Source: Engraulis encrasicolus
Lineage: Eukaryota > Chordata > Actinopteri > Clupeiformes > Engraulidae
DNA: 64,000 nucleotides
Direction: 5' to 3'
Assembly (NCBI RefSeq): GCF_034702125.1
Contig: NC_085872.1
Span: 30,516,634 to 30,580,633, forward strand
Below are positions 15,075 to 26,539 of the stretch, one piece after another. The position numbers and the translations under genes were made by a program. The notes beneath the pieces were generated by a model. That model had not been told where the DNA came from and did not search any database. It was given only the letters and a program-made list of their open reading frames with translations. Positions within the stretch are counted from its first letter, which is position 1; each line of letters starts with the position of its first letter.

Positions 15075-15406
15075 GGAGGGCGGGTTGAGCAGGCGGATGG
15101 ATTTGCCTGGCAGGGTTGGCGTCTCTCGTTTCCAGAGATAAGACCACCGGCCCCCTTATCAGTCGCACACACCCCACCCAGGAGAAGCAGTCAACACATC
15201 ACTCTCTAATTACCTGCAAAGCAGAGCCCCCCTAATACAATATGCAGCCTCTCTGTCGGCCTGTCGGCCTGTTTGTCTGTCTGTGCGACTGTCTTCTTCC
15301 CCCTCTTCATGTCTCAACCTCATTTGGTTATGTGTGCATCTTTCTTTTCTCTCAGCGTTTGTCTCTCTTTCTCTCTCCCTCCCCGTCCTCCTTAGCTTCC
15401 CTCTCT

Positions 15407-15410
<4 letters not shown>

Positions 15411-15496
<86 letters not shown>
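15411..15496 (+). repeat. (GT)n microsatellite
   Basis: About 43 uninterrupted units, abutting a hAT insertion at 15501. Confidence 0.98.
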
Positions 15497-15498
<2 letters not shown>

Positions 15499-15500
15499 GG

Positions 15501-15788
15501 CAGCGGTTTTCAAAGTGGGGGCCAGGGACCCCTAGGGGGCCGCAAGGGGGTGCTAAGGGGGCGGCAGCAGGTTGCAAAAATAAGCTGAATAATAATTCTT
15601 ATTAATTAAGAGCTGCATTATTGCATCTCCTAACGTTACTACTGTTATCATTAGCATTTTGTATATCCCAGTGGGTATACAATATGAAGTGATGGTGATG
15701 GTGAAAGGTAAAATAGTGTGGTACGACTCATGTAAGGGGGGCTTCCAGTATATGGGTCCCTTGTAATGGTTAAGTCTGGGAACCCCTG
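15501..15788. mobile_element. hAT-type non-autonomous element, 288 bp
   Basis: It begins CAGCGGTTTTCAAAGTGGGG and its other end reads CAGGGGTTCCCAGACTTAAC, an imperfect terminal inverted repeat. The flanks GTGTAAGG (15493-15500) and GTCTAAGG (15789-15796) are an 8-bp duplication with one difference. It inserted exactly at the 3' edge of the (GT)n tract at 15411-15496. No coding capacity. Confidence 0.82.
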
Positions 15789-15796
15789 GTCTAAGG

Positions 15797-16990
15797 ATGA
15801 TGGTGAGTGTACGGTGAGCCATCTAAATATGCACGATAGGCAATAGAGGCAAATGACATCTTCACCCACACAGGTGAGTGTGCGCCTTTGTCTATGACCA
15901 TGCTACTCTATGTAAGATGCACAGACATAAGACCAGAGTGGTCATGGTCATAGACGATAGCATTGCAATAGAAAACAGGCATGAATATGCAGAACAACAG
16001 AGATATGATATACATGTCACTCATGCACACATACATACAGTACACAGGTTTACACACGGAAACATACATGCATGCACACATACATACACAAACACTCGCG
16101 ACCGCTTATCTGCACAGCAATATCATGTTCTCCGTAGCAGCTTTCATAAGAAAGAAAATGCAGCAGACTCCCCTTGAGATAGTGAAAATTACGCCTGCCC
16201 TCTCCTCCATGCTACATTTCAATAAACACTATTTTATCCAATCTGCACATTTCTTTTTCCCTCCTTTCGTGTCTTACTCTTTCTGTATTTCCTTTCCATT
16301 CCTTCCTTCTTTCTTTCTTCACACTTTGTAGACACCTATCTGATTTCTCGCATATTTTTACGCCTAAAACAATTGTTCTGACATTATAAAGAATTTTTGC
16401 TCTCATCAAAGCACATTGAGTTCATTCCAGTAGCTCTGGAAAACTGCTGTGAGCTCGTGGGGCATTTTTTTTGTCTTTGCCTGCAAGTCTCCCAATCCAA
16501 CCTTCTATGCTGTGTGTGTGTGTATGTGTGTGTATGTGTGTATGTCTCACATTCTTTTCCTCCTCTGGTGTCACTGTCATGTGTGCCCCCTTTCACCCCT
16601 GTCCCACACCACCGCAAGCAACGCAAGCACACCAAACACGACCAAAACCCCTGCACCCGCTACACTCAACCCAGCTCAGAGCCACCTCACATTACCAGGC
16701 AATGAAGCGGGCCCCCTTTCTCGTCCTTATTCCCTCTCTCTCTGTGTCTTTCTCCCTCTCTCTCTTTTCATTCAATTGTTTTGTAGTTGTGCGAGCGCGT
16801 GCCAGGAGGGAGGAGAAAGCCAGGCTTAACACGCGCTCCGCAATTCAGCCCAGGCCAGACGCAGACGCAGTCCCATTAACATTTAATGCCCAACTCTTCT
16901 GCCTGTGCCAGTCAGTCACGGGGGCGAGCAGCGCCCGAGAGCAACTGGAAACAAAGAGCCAGAGCTAGAGAGAAAAGTCTTGGCCTCCGA
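15797..16990. other. non-genic intronic DNA
   Basis: Unique sequence with minor CA/TACA-rich parts (16020-16100) and GT/TAT near 16510. No exon recognised. Confidence 0.5.
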
Positions 16991-17000
16991 GCGTATGCAT

Positions 17001-17146
<146 letters not shown>

Positions 17147-17300
17147 TCGCACATACAGTATGCACATACAGTATGCGGACACGTACAAGCATAGAGACAG
17201 CTAGAAAGACAGACAGAGAAAGAGAAATGTATAAAAGAGAGTGAGTGAGTGAGCAAGAGTAAGTAACAGTATGCTATACCAGCAGACAAAGGGAACTCTG

Positions 17301-17410
<110 letters not shown>

Positions 17411-17624
17411 ATGGATCAACATTTCGATGGCTATGGATGTAACGACGAAGGTAGGATGGCATTTCCGAATCAACTCTACTCCTAAATATGAGAGTGTGTG
17501 GGCCAAAGAGAGGTGGTGAACAATCAGCTGTCCACCTGCTGGCATGGGTAGGCTTGGGCAAAAGGCACAGAAATTGCCAGCTAGGTTTCCACATTAGCAT
17601 TAGCCTACAGATTAGCCTAACCTA

Positions 17625-17735
17625 GACTATATGGACTATGACTACTGTATATGCACCAGAGCTTGTTATGAATGTAACCGTCTAACCACCCCCCCCCCAA
17701 TAAAAGCAATAAAAAGTTGATCACGAAAAAAAAAA
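17625..17735 (+). mobile_element. short retroposed insert with poly(A) tail, 111 bp
   Basis: A 16-bp direct repeat AGATTAGCCTAACCTA flanks the insert (17609-17624 and 17736-17751). The insert ends with two AATAAA signals (17699-17704, 17708-17713) and a run of A from 17726. This is the signature of a 5'-truncated, LINE-mobilised transcript end. The source could be a LINE 3' UTR or a host mRNA; I cannot tell which. Confidence 0.8.
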
Positions 17736-17871
17736 AGATTAGCCTAACCTACAGATTTAATGCAGGTGGCTGCAGCTTTACATTATGTGTGGCCACTGAC
17801 ATACCTGCGAGGACTTAAAAAGCTGGTCAAGTGATGCTAATTGATTTCATTTCGTAGTCTGCAATGTGTTT

Positions 17872-18003
<132 letters not shown>

Positions 18004-18004
18004 T

Positions 18005-18399
18005 GTCGTTGTGATGCAAAAAAGTGGGAGGTGCGGTAAGGTGGTGCTGGGTGCGGAGAGGGGGTGCGGAGTGCGGGGTGGGGTGGCTGGGTGCATTGGC
18101 ATCCAGGTTCCATGCGCTCACCAAACAAAACCGCACGCTCCCCCTGTTCTCCCTCTGATTATGCTCCTGCAGAAAGTGCTGTGAGCGCCTGACAAAGCCC
18201 AATAAATAGTTTATACGATGCATAATGTGCGGCGCGAAGCTCCAGGGAGAGAGGAAGAGGGCGTCCTCGCGAGGCTGCATCTGCTTTGAATTCCTAATGA
18301 CACTCCTGTTAACATTACCGGCTCGGCTGTGCAGAGGGGGGACCGCAAGGGACCCACACACTGGGAGCCGAGGAGACGGGGTGCCGCACAGCTACTTTG

Positions 18400-18432
<33 letters not shown>

Positions 18433-18484
18433 TAGCAAGCACACTAGTGCTATCCCACCTGCACACGTACGTGTCTGCACCTAT

Positions 18485-18531
<47 letters not shown>

Positions 18532-20490
18532 GTTTGGTGGCGTGTTTATTGTGGACACACAAACAGGCTCAGACACACTCACACACGATCACACACACGT
18601 GTCCGTGCGCGTGTAACGCACGCACACGAGCATGCACGCATGCACACACACACACACACTCCTACCTTGGATAGGCTTGAGACTAATTCTGAGCGCTCAC
18701 TCTACCATGAGGTCTCTTTTCAAGCCCTGCATTGAGTCAGAAAGCAGTACTCTCTCCCCTGGCCTCCTCTCCCATTTTCAAAGCCTTGTTATCATGGAGC
18801 TCCCCACCCCACCTCTGTATTGAGAGTGTCACGAGACACCAGAGCTAAAAAACGTGTCAGAACTCCTGATTAACAGCAAAAGCAATCAGGAGCCTCCACA
18901 GAATGCGCCGACTGTCTGTCTGTGTGTCTGTGTGTCTGTCTCTCCCCCTGTCTGTTTATTAGCCGTCTCTATTGCGCACAGAGCAGGTAGCCCGCCAGCC
19001 AGCCAGCCAGCCAGCCGGCGAAGCTTCTCTCGCTGCTCATCGTCTTTGGCACTCACCAATCAGCTGTTGGGCTGATACAGTTGAAACTCTGGTGGAGAGT
19101 GAAAAAAAGAGCTCTCTGGCAAATGCAGATGCGTTGGACAGAGTTATTACAAGGAACACGCTGCCAAAAAGTTCCCCCTTATAAATGTAGGCTGCATTAC
19201 GGGACATTTCCATACTGCTGACCAAAGAAGTTGTAATTGCACAGCTAAAAGACTTCAAATGTGCGTGTAATTCCTGAAGGTAAGTGGAGGTGGAATTAGG
19301 TACTTGTAATGGAGGATTTGCTTGTTTTTTTCCCCTGCTTGATTGCTGGACAACTTCCCCATCTTTGCATCACAGAGCATTAAAGTCCATTTTGCGGAGT
19401 CTCCATGTATTACTGTACGATTCAGTGTTCAAAAAAATTACACATTTTGCCAAAAGAAATTGGGGCAAACATGAAGGCATTTTGTCTTCACTTGTCATAC
19501 GTTACCGTATTTGCATACGCATGTAATTAATCATTTCAACAAAATCAATTTGTTGTACACATGGTTCTGCACTACTACACCTTTTTTATATGTTCTAAAA
19601 GATGCCAAGTGCAAAATGACCAAACACGAACACCGAGTGTTTACAAAGATCTGGAGAGGAAATACATCTCCTCTGTAATGTGAACGGACATAGCGCTCTG
19701 TTGCCATCTCCATCTTGATTGATTTTCTCATCTAAGTGGCATAAGCCCAGTACAGGGTCTGCCTAGCCGGCCTCTCCCACTGACCAGCACAGGAAACAGA
19801 GAAATCCACTTATTAGACAAAGGTCACCATCACACAAAGGGGGTTAACACCACCGTCCGGCTGGCCAGAACCCTCTCTGCAGGGAGCAGCCAGACCCCTT
19901 CCCTCCGTGGTGGAGAAGAGAGAGAGAGGGGCGGGTGGGGGGGCAGGGGGCAGGAGAAAAGGTGTGGCTTGGGAGGTGGGTGGGTGGAACAGTGGGGGGT
20001 GGCGAAAGGGATGGACGGCGGCTGTGGTGTCGAGCTGTTGTGAAGAGTGAGGAAAGGGGACGCAGGGAGCAGATAGACGGAGAAGATAGAGCGCTTCATT
20101 CCATGTGTGACTGCACGATTTTACGCAGATGCTAAAGAAGATCGAGAGCTCCAACGTGCACCCTGTGCCCAACTCCTGGTTTTCCTGAGGACCTCTAAGC
20201 TGAAACCACTTCCTCATTTCCACATGTACATAATTCTGGGCTACAAGTGTGGTCTTTTTTTCAGACGACAGAGCCTGCCACATTGACATGACCTTTACTT
20301 CGTCATTTCAGTGGCAACTACGCTGCATGCACAGCCAAGCTCACATGTGGCCGGTTCAACCTACTTGAATCTGTTGCAATAGCAAGCTGAGCTAAGTCAC
20401 CAGCACAGAATAATATCGGTGGCTAAAGTGTTGATAAAGTGTTTTTGAAGGATGGAGGAGAGGAGAGCGAAGAGAGGAGCAAAAAGAGAG
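18005..20490. other. non-genic intronic DNA with candidate conserved blocks
   Basis: 18150-18340 (AATAAATAGTTTATACGATG, TTCCTAATGAC) and 19040-19280 (CCAATCAGCTG) are unique and motif-rich. 19920-20030 is G-rich. No exon recognised. Confidence 0.4.
18399..18530. repeat. (AC)n and (GT)n pair
   Basis: About 17 AC units at 18399-18432 and about 22 GT units at 18487-18530, in opposite orientation with 54 bp between, so able to pair. Confidence 0.95.
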
Positions 20491-20493
20491 AAA

Positions 20494-20528
20494 GGAGGAG
20501 GAGGAGGAGGAGGAGGAGGAGGAGGAGG
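20494..20528 (+). repeat. (GGA)n trinucleotide repeat
   Basis: About 11-12 units in a purine-rich run. Confidence 0.97.
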
Positions 20529-20744
20529 CAGCGAATTAGAGCCCCCCTCTGCCCCTGCCCTGGCTCGACCTTCCCCAGGGGAGCAAAGGGGGCCGTGACG
20601 GCAGGATGCAGAGCCCGCCACGGAAACCCGATCCTCAGCCGTGCTGGAGCCAAGGGGGGAGCCCCTGAGGCCCAGCCGCTGAGCCGAGAGAAGGGGCTGC
20701 TGGGGTGGAGGCATTCCACCATCCGCCCTGCCCCGGCCCCAACC

Positions 20745-20918
20745 GGGTCTCCAGGGGAGCATTCTTCCCACCCTATCCCTGCCTAAGACGCTGTCTCCGG
20801 GGAGACATTCCAGCAGCCCTGCCCAAGCCTCCGGAGAGTCCCTGGTGGATGGGGTGAGAGTTGGAGCGAGGTGGGGTGGGGTGGGGGTGTAGGAAAGGGC
20901 AGTGTGATACAGATGGGG

Positions 20919-20952
<34 letters not shown>

Positions 20953-21050
20953 TCTCTTTGGGGGGCGGGGGATGCAGGAGAACATTCTTGCAGCCCTGCC
21001 CCAGTCGAAGAAGACTTGGTCTCACGGGAGACATTCCTGCAGCACTTTCT
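20745..21050. repeat. diverged minisatellite-like repeats (about four copies)
   Basis: Related segments recur: GGGGAGCATTCTTCCCACCC (from about 20753), GGGGAGACATTCCAGCAGCC (from about 20798), AGGAGAACATTCTTGCAGCC (from about 20976) and CGGGAGACATTCCTGCAGCA (from about 21025), the middle ones followed by CTGCCC(C/A)AG. A (GT)n tract at 20922-20951 interrupts them. Spacing is uneven. Confidence 0.55.
20922..20951 (+). repeat. (GT)n microsatellite
   Basis: About 15 units, inside the diverged repeat cluster at 20745-21050. Confidence 0.96.
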
Positions 21051-21084
21051 TTCTGGCCTCTCTCTGTCTCCGTTTCTCCCTCCT

Positions 21085-21381
21085 TCTCTCTCTCTCTCTC
21101 TCTCTCCTTCTCTCTCTCTCCTTCACCCTCTCCCTTTCTCCCCTTATATCTCTCTCCCTATCTTACCCTCTCTCTTCCAGGTTCTTCTTCCGCAGTCCAG
21201 CATTAGCAGGATCAATAGCACCGATCGCATCAGGGACACAGGGCGATCCATAGCCCTGGATTCCCCTAGCGCAGTGCAGTGGTCATGACTTAAGTGCATA
21301 GAAAGGTGTTAAAGCTGCTGCAGTCTGGGCCAGACGACGGCAGCCATTGATCGAGGTGACATGTTACATCTTGCATCTCTT

Positions 21382-21417
<36 letters not shown>

Positions 21418-21442
21418 TGCTTCCTTCCTTCCTTCCTTCCTT
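21085..21442. repeat. short (CT)n and (CTTC)n tracts
   Basis: (CT)n at about 21085-21106 and 21387-21414, then (CTTC)n to 21442. Each pure run is under 30 bp. The DNA between them is mostly non-repetitive. Confidence 0.9.
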
Positions 21443-23260
21443 GATTCTGTCGTTCTGTCTCTCCCTCTCACACTCTTTTTCTTTCTGTCTTTCTCTCGTT
21501 CCTTCATGCTTGCTTTCCTCAGTTGTTTTCCCTTTAGGTCACTCTCTTTGTGTTTTGGGTGGGGTCCACATGTTTCTCCATGATTTTATATTATTTTGTT
21601 GTGTTGTGTCTAAAATGAAAGGTGGACCAGTGTTATTTGCACCATTCATGAATTAATTTTGGCATTTATTAATGCTGAGTGTCCCTCATTTCTATTGTTT
21701 AATTATGTTTGATTGTCAGATAAATCTGTCCCTTTACTATAAATATAATGGTAGATGTAAGGATTTAGAGTTAATGATAATGAGTATTAGTAGTGACTAA
21801 GGGATTCATTTTAAGAGCAGAAAAAATATGAATACCAAGCTGAAATGATGGGCTCCTTGCTGTTTTGGTAAAAAAAAAATGTGTTTCCAGAATACAAAAT
21901 ATAATCAAATTAAAATATAATGTAGTTTTGGTGCAATTACTTGAAAGCAATTATTTGGTAATCAATCAATTATCTGTTTGAGAATAGGCTTTGGATCACA
22001 ACCCCCACAGACAATCAAACCTTAGTAATTACTGGTTATTTGTCTGAGACTGACATTAATTTGAGGTTACACAGTGCAAAGGCAAGGTCAACAGAGAGTG
22101 AGCCAGAGTGGGGAAGAGAAGAGAAGAGAAGAGAAGAGAAGAGAAGAGAAGAGAAGAGAAGAGAAGAGAAGAGAAGAGAAGAGAAGAGAAGAGAAGAGAA
22201 GAGAAGAGAGAAAAGAGAAGAGAAAAGAGAAAGAGAAGAGGTGGAGATACTTTGGAAAACATGTCATATTAAGATATGCCTTCAATGTAGTCCTGAACCC
22301 CAGTCGACAAGTGGCTGCATGGGCCTAGCAACCATTAATTAGACTACAGCCTTCCACACACACACGCACACACTCGTATCCGACTACAGTATTTTCACTG
22401 TGGTTTAATAACAATGCATAAATTCATTTGAAACCTCTCTGTGTTATTCTACTGAAGAAATCCTTGAATCAATCTTGAGCTGAGCATCCATACATACCCT
22501 ACTTAAGACATGGAAAAGAATGAAAAATACTGTGCAACACATAAATAATTCCTTTTTGGCACGCATACACATACACAAATACACTTTATTTCTGTGTTCT
22601 ATAAAACAAAAACTCAATACCAACAAAAACTCGAGACACACTCCAGGGAGAAACTCTGGCATTGGCTAGCTAGCTAGCATAAATCATTAATTCAATTAAG
22701 CTGGCCATCGCAATATTGGGACTGCTGGAATAAAATAGGAAAACGTAATCATCATTAACCTACAAATCGACCAATAATATATCCTGTCAGAAATAATATC
22801 GCAGGTGGTGTGTGTGTGGGCTTGGTGGGCGATAAGGAGGACAGTGCCAGTCCACCCAACGTGGATTCGGGAAGCACTCAGCTGACATCATTAGTTCTCC
22901 GCTGCCACCTTGTCAGAGTATTTTTAGCCATGTTCATACATCAGCCAGCCAATGACATGGCCTGCCAGTGGTGCTCCACTACAGTACTTGGGGAAGTGCT
23001 CTTGAGTTTTGCTTGTTTTTTTTTTTCTCTCTGTGGGGATGTGAGATGTGCGCGCGTGTGTGTGTGTGAGGTCTAATCGAATGTATTAGACAGAGGGTGT
23101 AGCCAAAATACACATGGACTGGAAAGACTGAGAAAGAGAAAGATAAAGAGAAAGAGAAAGAGAAAGAAAAAGAGATGGAAGGAGAGATGGGGACATTGAG
23201 TGATAAATAAAGTCTGAGCAATAGATTCAGGGACAAAGAGAGAAAGAGAATGCATGTGTA
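21443..23260. other. non-genic intronic DNA, AT-rich
   Basis: 21600-22060 is AT-rich unique sequence. 22660-22990 is unique with TAATTCAATTAAG. No exon recognised beyond the repeats listed. Confidence 0.5.
22113..22210 (+). repeat. (GAGAA)n pentanucleotide array
   Basis: About 19 tandem GAGAA units, then a decayed purine tail to about 22240. Confidence 0.97.
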
Positions 23261-23264
23261 TGTG

Positions 23265-23267
<3 letters not shown>

Positions 23268-23348
<81 letters not shown>
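23268..23348 (+). repeat. (GA)n microsatellite
   Basis: About 40 uninterrupted units. Confidence 0.98.
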
Positions 23349-23355
<7 letters not shown>

Positions 23356-23688
23356 TGAGGAACAGCAGTTGTGGAAAGTGGTACATTTATTGCTAATGCT
23401 GTTGGAATTTGTGATGGTGGCAGCATTTCCTTCGGCTAAGAGCACATTTAATGATATCCATGTGTAAGAATTAGTGCGCGATTGTGTTCCTGTGGTGTGC
23501 GTATCAGAGATAGAATTACGGGGGGAAGAAGAGACACTGTGGAGAGAAAATGAAGTAGAGGGAATTAGAGTGAAGAAAAACAAGACAAAGGGGAAAGAAA
23601 AGCAGGAAGAAAAAGACAGAGGAAAACAGGATAAAAGACAAAGGACAGAGGGAAAAAAGAAAACAATATACACCAAGGGGGAAATGGA

Positions 23689-23692
<4 letters not shown>

Positions 23693-23763
<71 letters not shown>

Positions 23764-23799
23764 GGCATGCACATGTGTGGTTATGTGTGAATGTGTCTT

Positions 23800-23891
<92 letters not shown>
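23693..23891 (+). repeat. (GA)n then (GT)n pair
   Basis: (GA)34 at 23693-23760, a 41-bp spacer, then (GT)45 at 23802-23891. Confidence 0.97.
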
Positions 23892-23898
<7 letters not shown>

Positions 23899-24006
23899 TG
23901 TGCAGAGAGGAATGCATAAAAAGAGAAAGAAAGAGTGTGAAAGAGAGATAGAGAGAGAGCTAATGAATGAAGAGAAAGAAAGAGTGTGAAAGAGAGATAT
24001 ATAGTA

Positions 24007-25692
24007 CAGTGCCGCCAGGTACTATTGGCACCCTTGAAGTTTAAGTACATTATGGGACATATCTCCAGAAAACAAATAATATGGTCAACCATGATTTTTC
24101 TATAGATAGCTTGTGGTTGAAACTAAATATAAAAAATATCAACAGCATTAAATACTAAACTATGAGAGGGAAATAATTGAAGATGGTAAAGTTCCCGGGA
24201 TCACTGGTATTGGCACCCTTTACTGGATACCATTTTGGAAACCTAATTTGACTCAATTATGGTAAATCGCAAATGGGAATCACCTTTGACTAATTGCTTT
24301 TGCCCATAGAACATGAATTAGGCAAGGAATTATGATATTTGTGTTTAAATAGCCACCTGTTACATCTTGTGTGTCTTTCACCAATCTGAAGACAGAGGAG
24401 CTGCCTGAGGACACCACAAATAGGCCTACTATTATTTACAAAAACAAGACCTCCAAATAATAAAAGGTCATCTCAAAAGACCTTGGGAAACCATTTTCAA
24501 CACTGTGTTGTGTTATTCAGAAATCTGCCAAACATGGAGCTGTAAAGAACATCCTTGGATGTGGGGGGTAGAGGAAGATATTATGATAAAAGTCTTTGGA
24601 AGTCGGTGCAAATAATGAAAAAACACAGGGACTAACATCTACAGCAGTGCTTCCCAACCTTTTTTGTCCTGCGTACCCCCTTAGCAACTTTTTCATATGA
24701 TGAGTACCCCCTCGCCCTCATTCAGGCTCTGTTCCTCTATTCCAGCGTGACTACACTCAATATATTTGTTATTATTAAATTTTTCCGCGTACCCCTTGAG
24801 GTGTGCTCGCGTACCCCTAGTGGTACACGTACCCCTGGTTGGGAAACACTGATCTACAGACCTGACGGTCAACTTTGAACTGTTCTGGGTAGTTTTTTTC
24901 AATAAGCACCCCGTGTTAAACACTACACAAAGTAGTGCCTTTTGGTTGGAGAGCAAGGCAGACCACATTGCTTAATAAAAGTCATAACAGGGAACACCTG
25001 ACGGCTGTATGAAAAAATACAGGCCTAGCACAGCCCTTTTAAGAATGTTTTAAGGTCAGATGAAGCAATAGCACAGTTTTTCAGTGACTCACACAAACAG
25101 CATGTTTGCATACTCTGCAAGAAAGTCTTTAAGGAAAAGGACACCCTACCAAAAAGCAAGCATGGTGTCCGATCCATAATATTATGTCACCCCATTGTTG
25201 CATCAGGTATTGGAGGATTTGACCGTATCACAGGTATCATGACAGGCATCATGACATGACAGGTATCATCATTTACAGTAAAATGTGTAACCATGGCAAG
25301 AACACTTGGTTTGAGTTGAACATCATGTGCACTCCAGAAAGACAAAAACCCAAAGAACACAACCAAATAATGCACAGTGGATTGGTTGTAAAAATGAAAG
25401 AACACAGTCATTGATGAAAACCAAAACCTTCAGAGGCTGCCATTGCTGTCTAATAGTGTGCAATTAACCCTTGAAGGAGGGGTGCCAATATTCCTGGACA
25501 TGCCCTTTTAAATGTTTTTGCTTGAAATTACAAAATGCACTTGGAAATAAATACTTGGCAATTCCAAATATCTTATAATGTTCAATTAAAAGATCCTGAT
25601 GGTAAAAGTTGTGTATATTTCCATTTATTTCTGGATATATTGCACAATTTGTACATAAAATTAAGGGGTGCCAATACTAACTGGCGGCACTG
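24007..25692. mobile_element. degenerate Tc1/mariner-type DNA transposon, 1686 bp
   Basis: The ends are inverted repeats: left CAGTGCCGCCAGGTACTATT, right (reverse complement) CAGTGCCGCCAGTTAGTATT, both continuing GGCACCC. Each is flanked by the TA target dinucleotide (24005-24006 and 25693-25694). The interior around 24380-24590 keeps recognisable fragments of a Tc1-type transposase in several frames with stops, so it cannot make a working enzyme. It sits in a GA-rich tract: AGAGAGATATATAG precedes it and CAGATAGAGAGC follows. A second element is nested inside at 24645-24851. Confidence 0.88.
24645..24851. mobile_element. hAT-type non-autonomous element (207 bp) nested in the Tc1 relic
   Basis: The termini are CAGTGCTTCCCAACC and, from the other end, CAGTGTTTCCCAACC (14 of 15 identical). 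A perfect 8-bp target-site duplication ATCTACAG lies at 24637-24644 and 24852-24859, which is diagnostic of hAT transposition. The interior repeats GTACCCC-type motifs and has no coding capacity. It entered after the Tc1 element. Confidence 0.9.
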
Positions 25693-25699
25693 TATATAC

Positions 25700-25860
25700 A
25701 GATAGAGAGCAAGAGATAGAGAGCAAGAGAGAGAGAGCGAGAGAGAGAGCGAGAGAGCGCGCGAGAGAAAGAGAGAGCGCGCGAGAGAGAGAGAGCGCAA
25801 GAGAGAGAGAGCGAGAGAGAGAGAGAGAGAGTGCGAGAGAGAGAGAGAGCGAAAGCGAGC
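25700..25860 (+). repeat. degenerate GA/GC-rich tract next to exon 2
   Basis: GAGAGAGCGCGCGAGAG-type repeats fill the gap between the Tc1 relic and the exon 2 donor. On the transcript they form a CU-rich start of intron 2. Confidence 0.93.
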
Positions 25861-25906
25861 TAGCTAGCACTGCTAGGCTTGGCGCGGTGGGCTGAGCGTT
25901 GTTTAC

Positions 25907-26107
25907 CTGTCAGCTGGCATTGATTAATCTTGTGTTCGGTGAGATCGCTCAGTGACTCGAACACCTGCCGGCAGCCGTCGCAGCTGTGCAGTGTGGCCTC
26001 CTCGTCCTCCTCCTCCCCCTCCTCGCCCTGCTCCGGAGACAGACGCCTCTTGCTCAGACGGCTGTCCTCCGCATCCTCCGCCACCCCCTCTTGGCCGAAG
26101 TCTGGAT
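25907..26107 (-). CDS. znf521: znf521 coding exon 2 (residues 14-80, acidic linker and C2HC zinc finger 1)
   Basis: On the minus strand a pyrimidine-rich tract and CATCCCACAG acceptor precede ATCCAGACTTCGG; the exon ends CTGACAG followed by donor GTAAAC (25906-25901). The exon is 201 bp, phase 1 at both ends. It encodes DPDFGQEGVAEDAE at its start, a Lys/Arg-Arg patch (SKRRLSPEQ, about residues 32-40), a Glu/Asp-rich run (about 42-51), and a finger with Cys56, Cys59, His72, Cys77 (spacing C-x2-C-x12-H-x4-C). The finger segment ESLSDLTEHKINQCQLT is nearly identical to human ZNF521 (ESLSDITEHKINQCQLT), while ZNF423 differs much more in this finger. The full family protein has about 30 fingers, so this is only the beginning. 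The donor is GTAAAC rather than GTAAGT, which is acceptable but weaker. Confidence 0.93.
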
Positions 26108-26393
26108 CTGTGGGATGCAGAGAGGAGAGGGAGAGAGAGACATGATGATGGGCTCTGGTCTCCAATGACAACCGCTGGGTCATGGCAACATCGACAACAT
26201 CATCTATGCGCTGAGGCATTATAATGTGATCTACAGTACAGGCGGAGAGACTGACTGCCGCACAGGTGTGTACACAACAAAAAAAGGCAATGTCAATTCA
26301 ACTCTTACAGAGTCAATGTAGCACCCTCTCGAGTGTATTTGGTCCTAGAGTACTCTTTAAGTGTTGAATTAACACTGCATATTTTCCTGTGTA

Positions 26394-26534
26394 TGTTGTA
26401 TTCAGTTGTGAGGATACTATAGGGCAATGTGTGTGCGTGCGTGTGTGTGTGCGCGTGCGTGTGTGTGTGTGTGTGTGTGTATGTGTGTGCGCACGCTGTG
26501 TGTTGCATTCAGTTTTGAGGATGCTATAGGGCAA
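26394..26534. repeat. 34-bp duplication flanking a (GT)n tract
   Basis: TGTTGTATTCAGTTGTGAGG... at 26394-26427 recurs at 26501-26534 with three mismatches in 34. About 70 bp of GT/GC repeat lies between the copies. Confidence 0.85.
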
Positions 26535-26539
26535 CACGT

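Noticed and set aside
22056..22342. Frames over the GAGAA array (RREEKRREEK and SSLLFSSLLF types)
   Set aside because: Direct translations of a pentanucleotide microsatellite.
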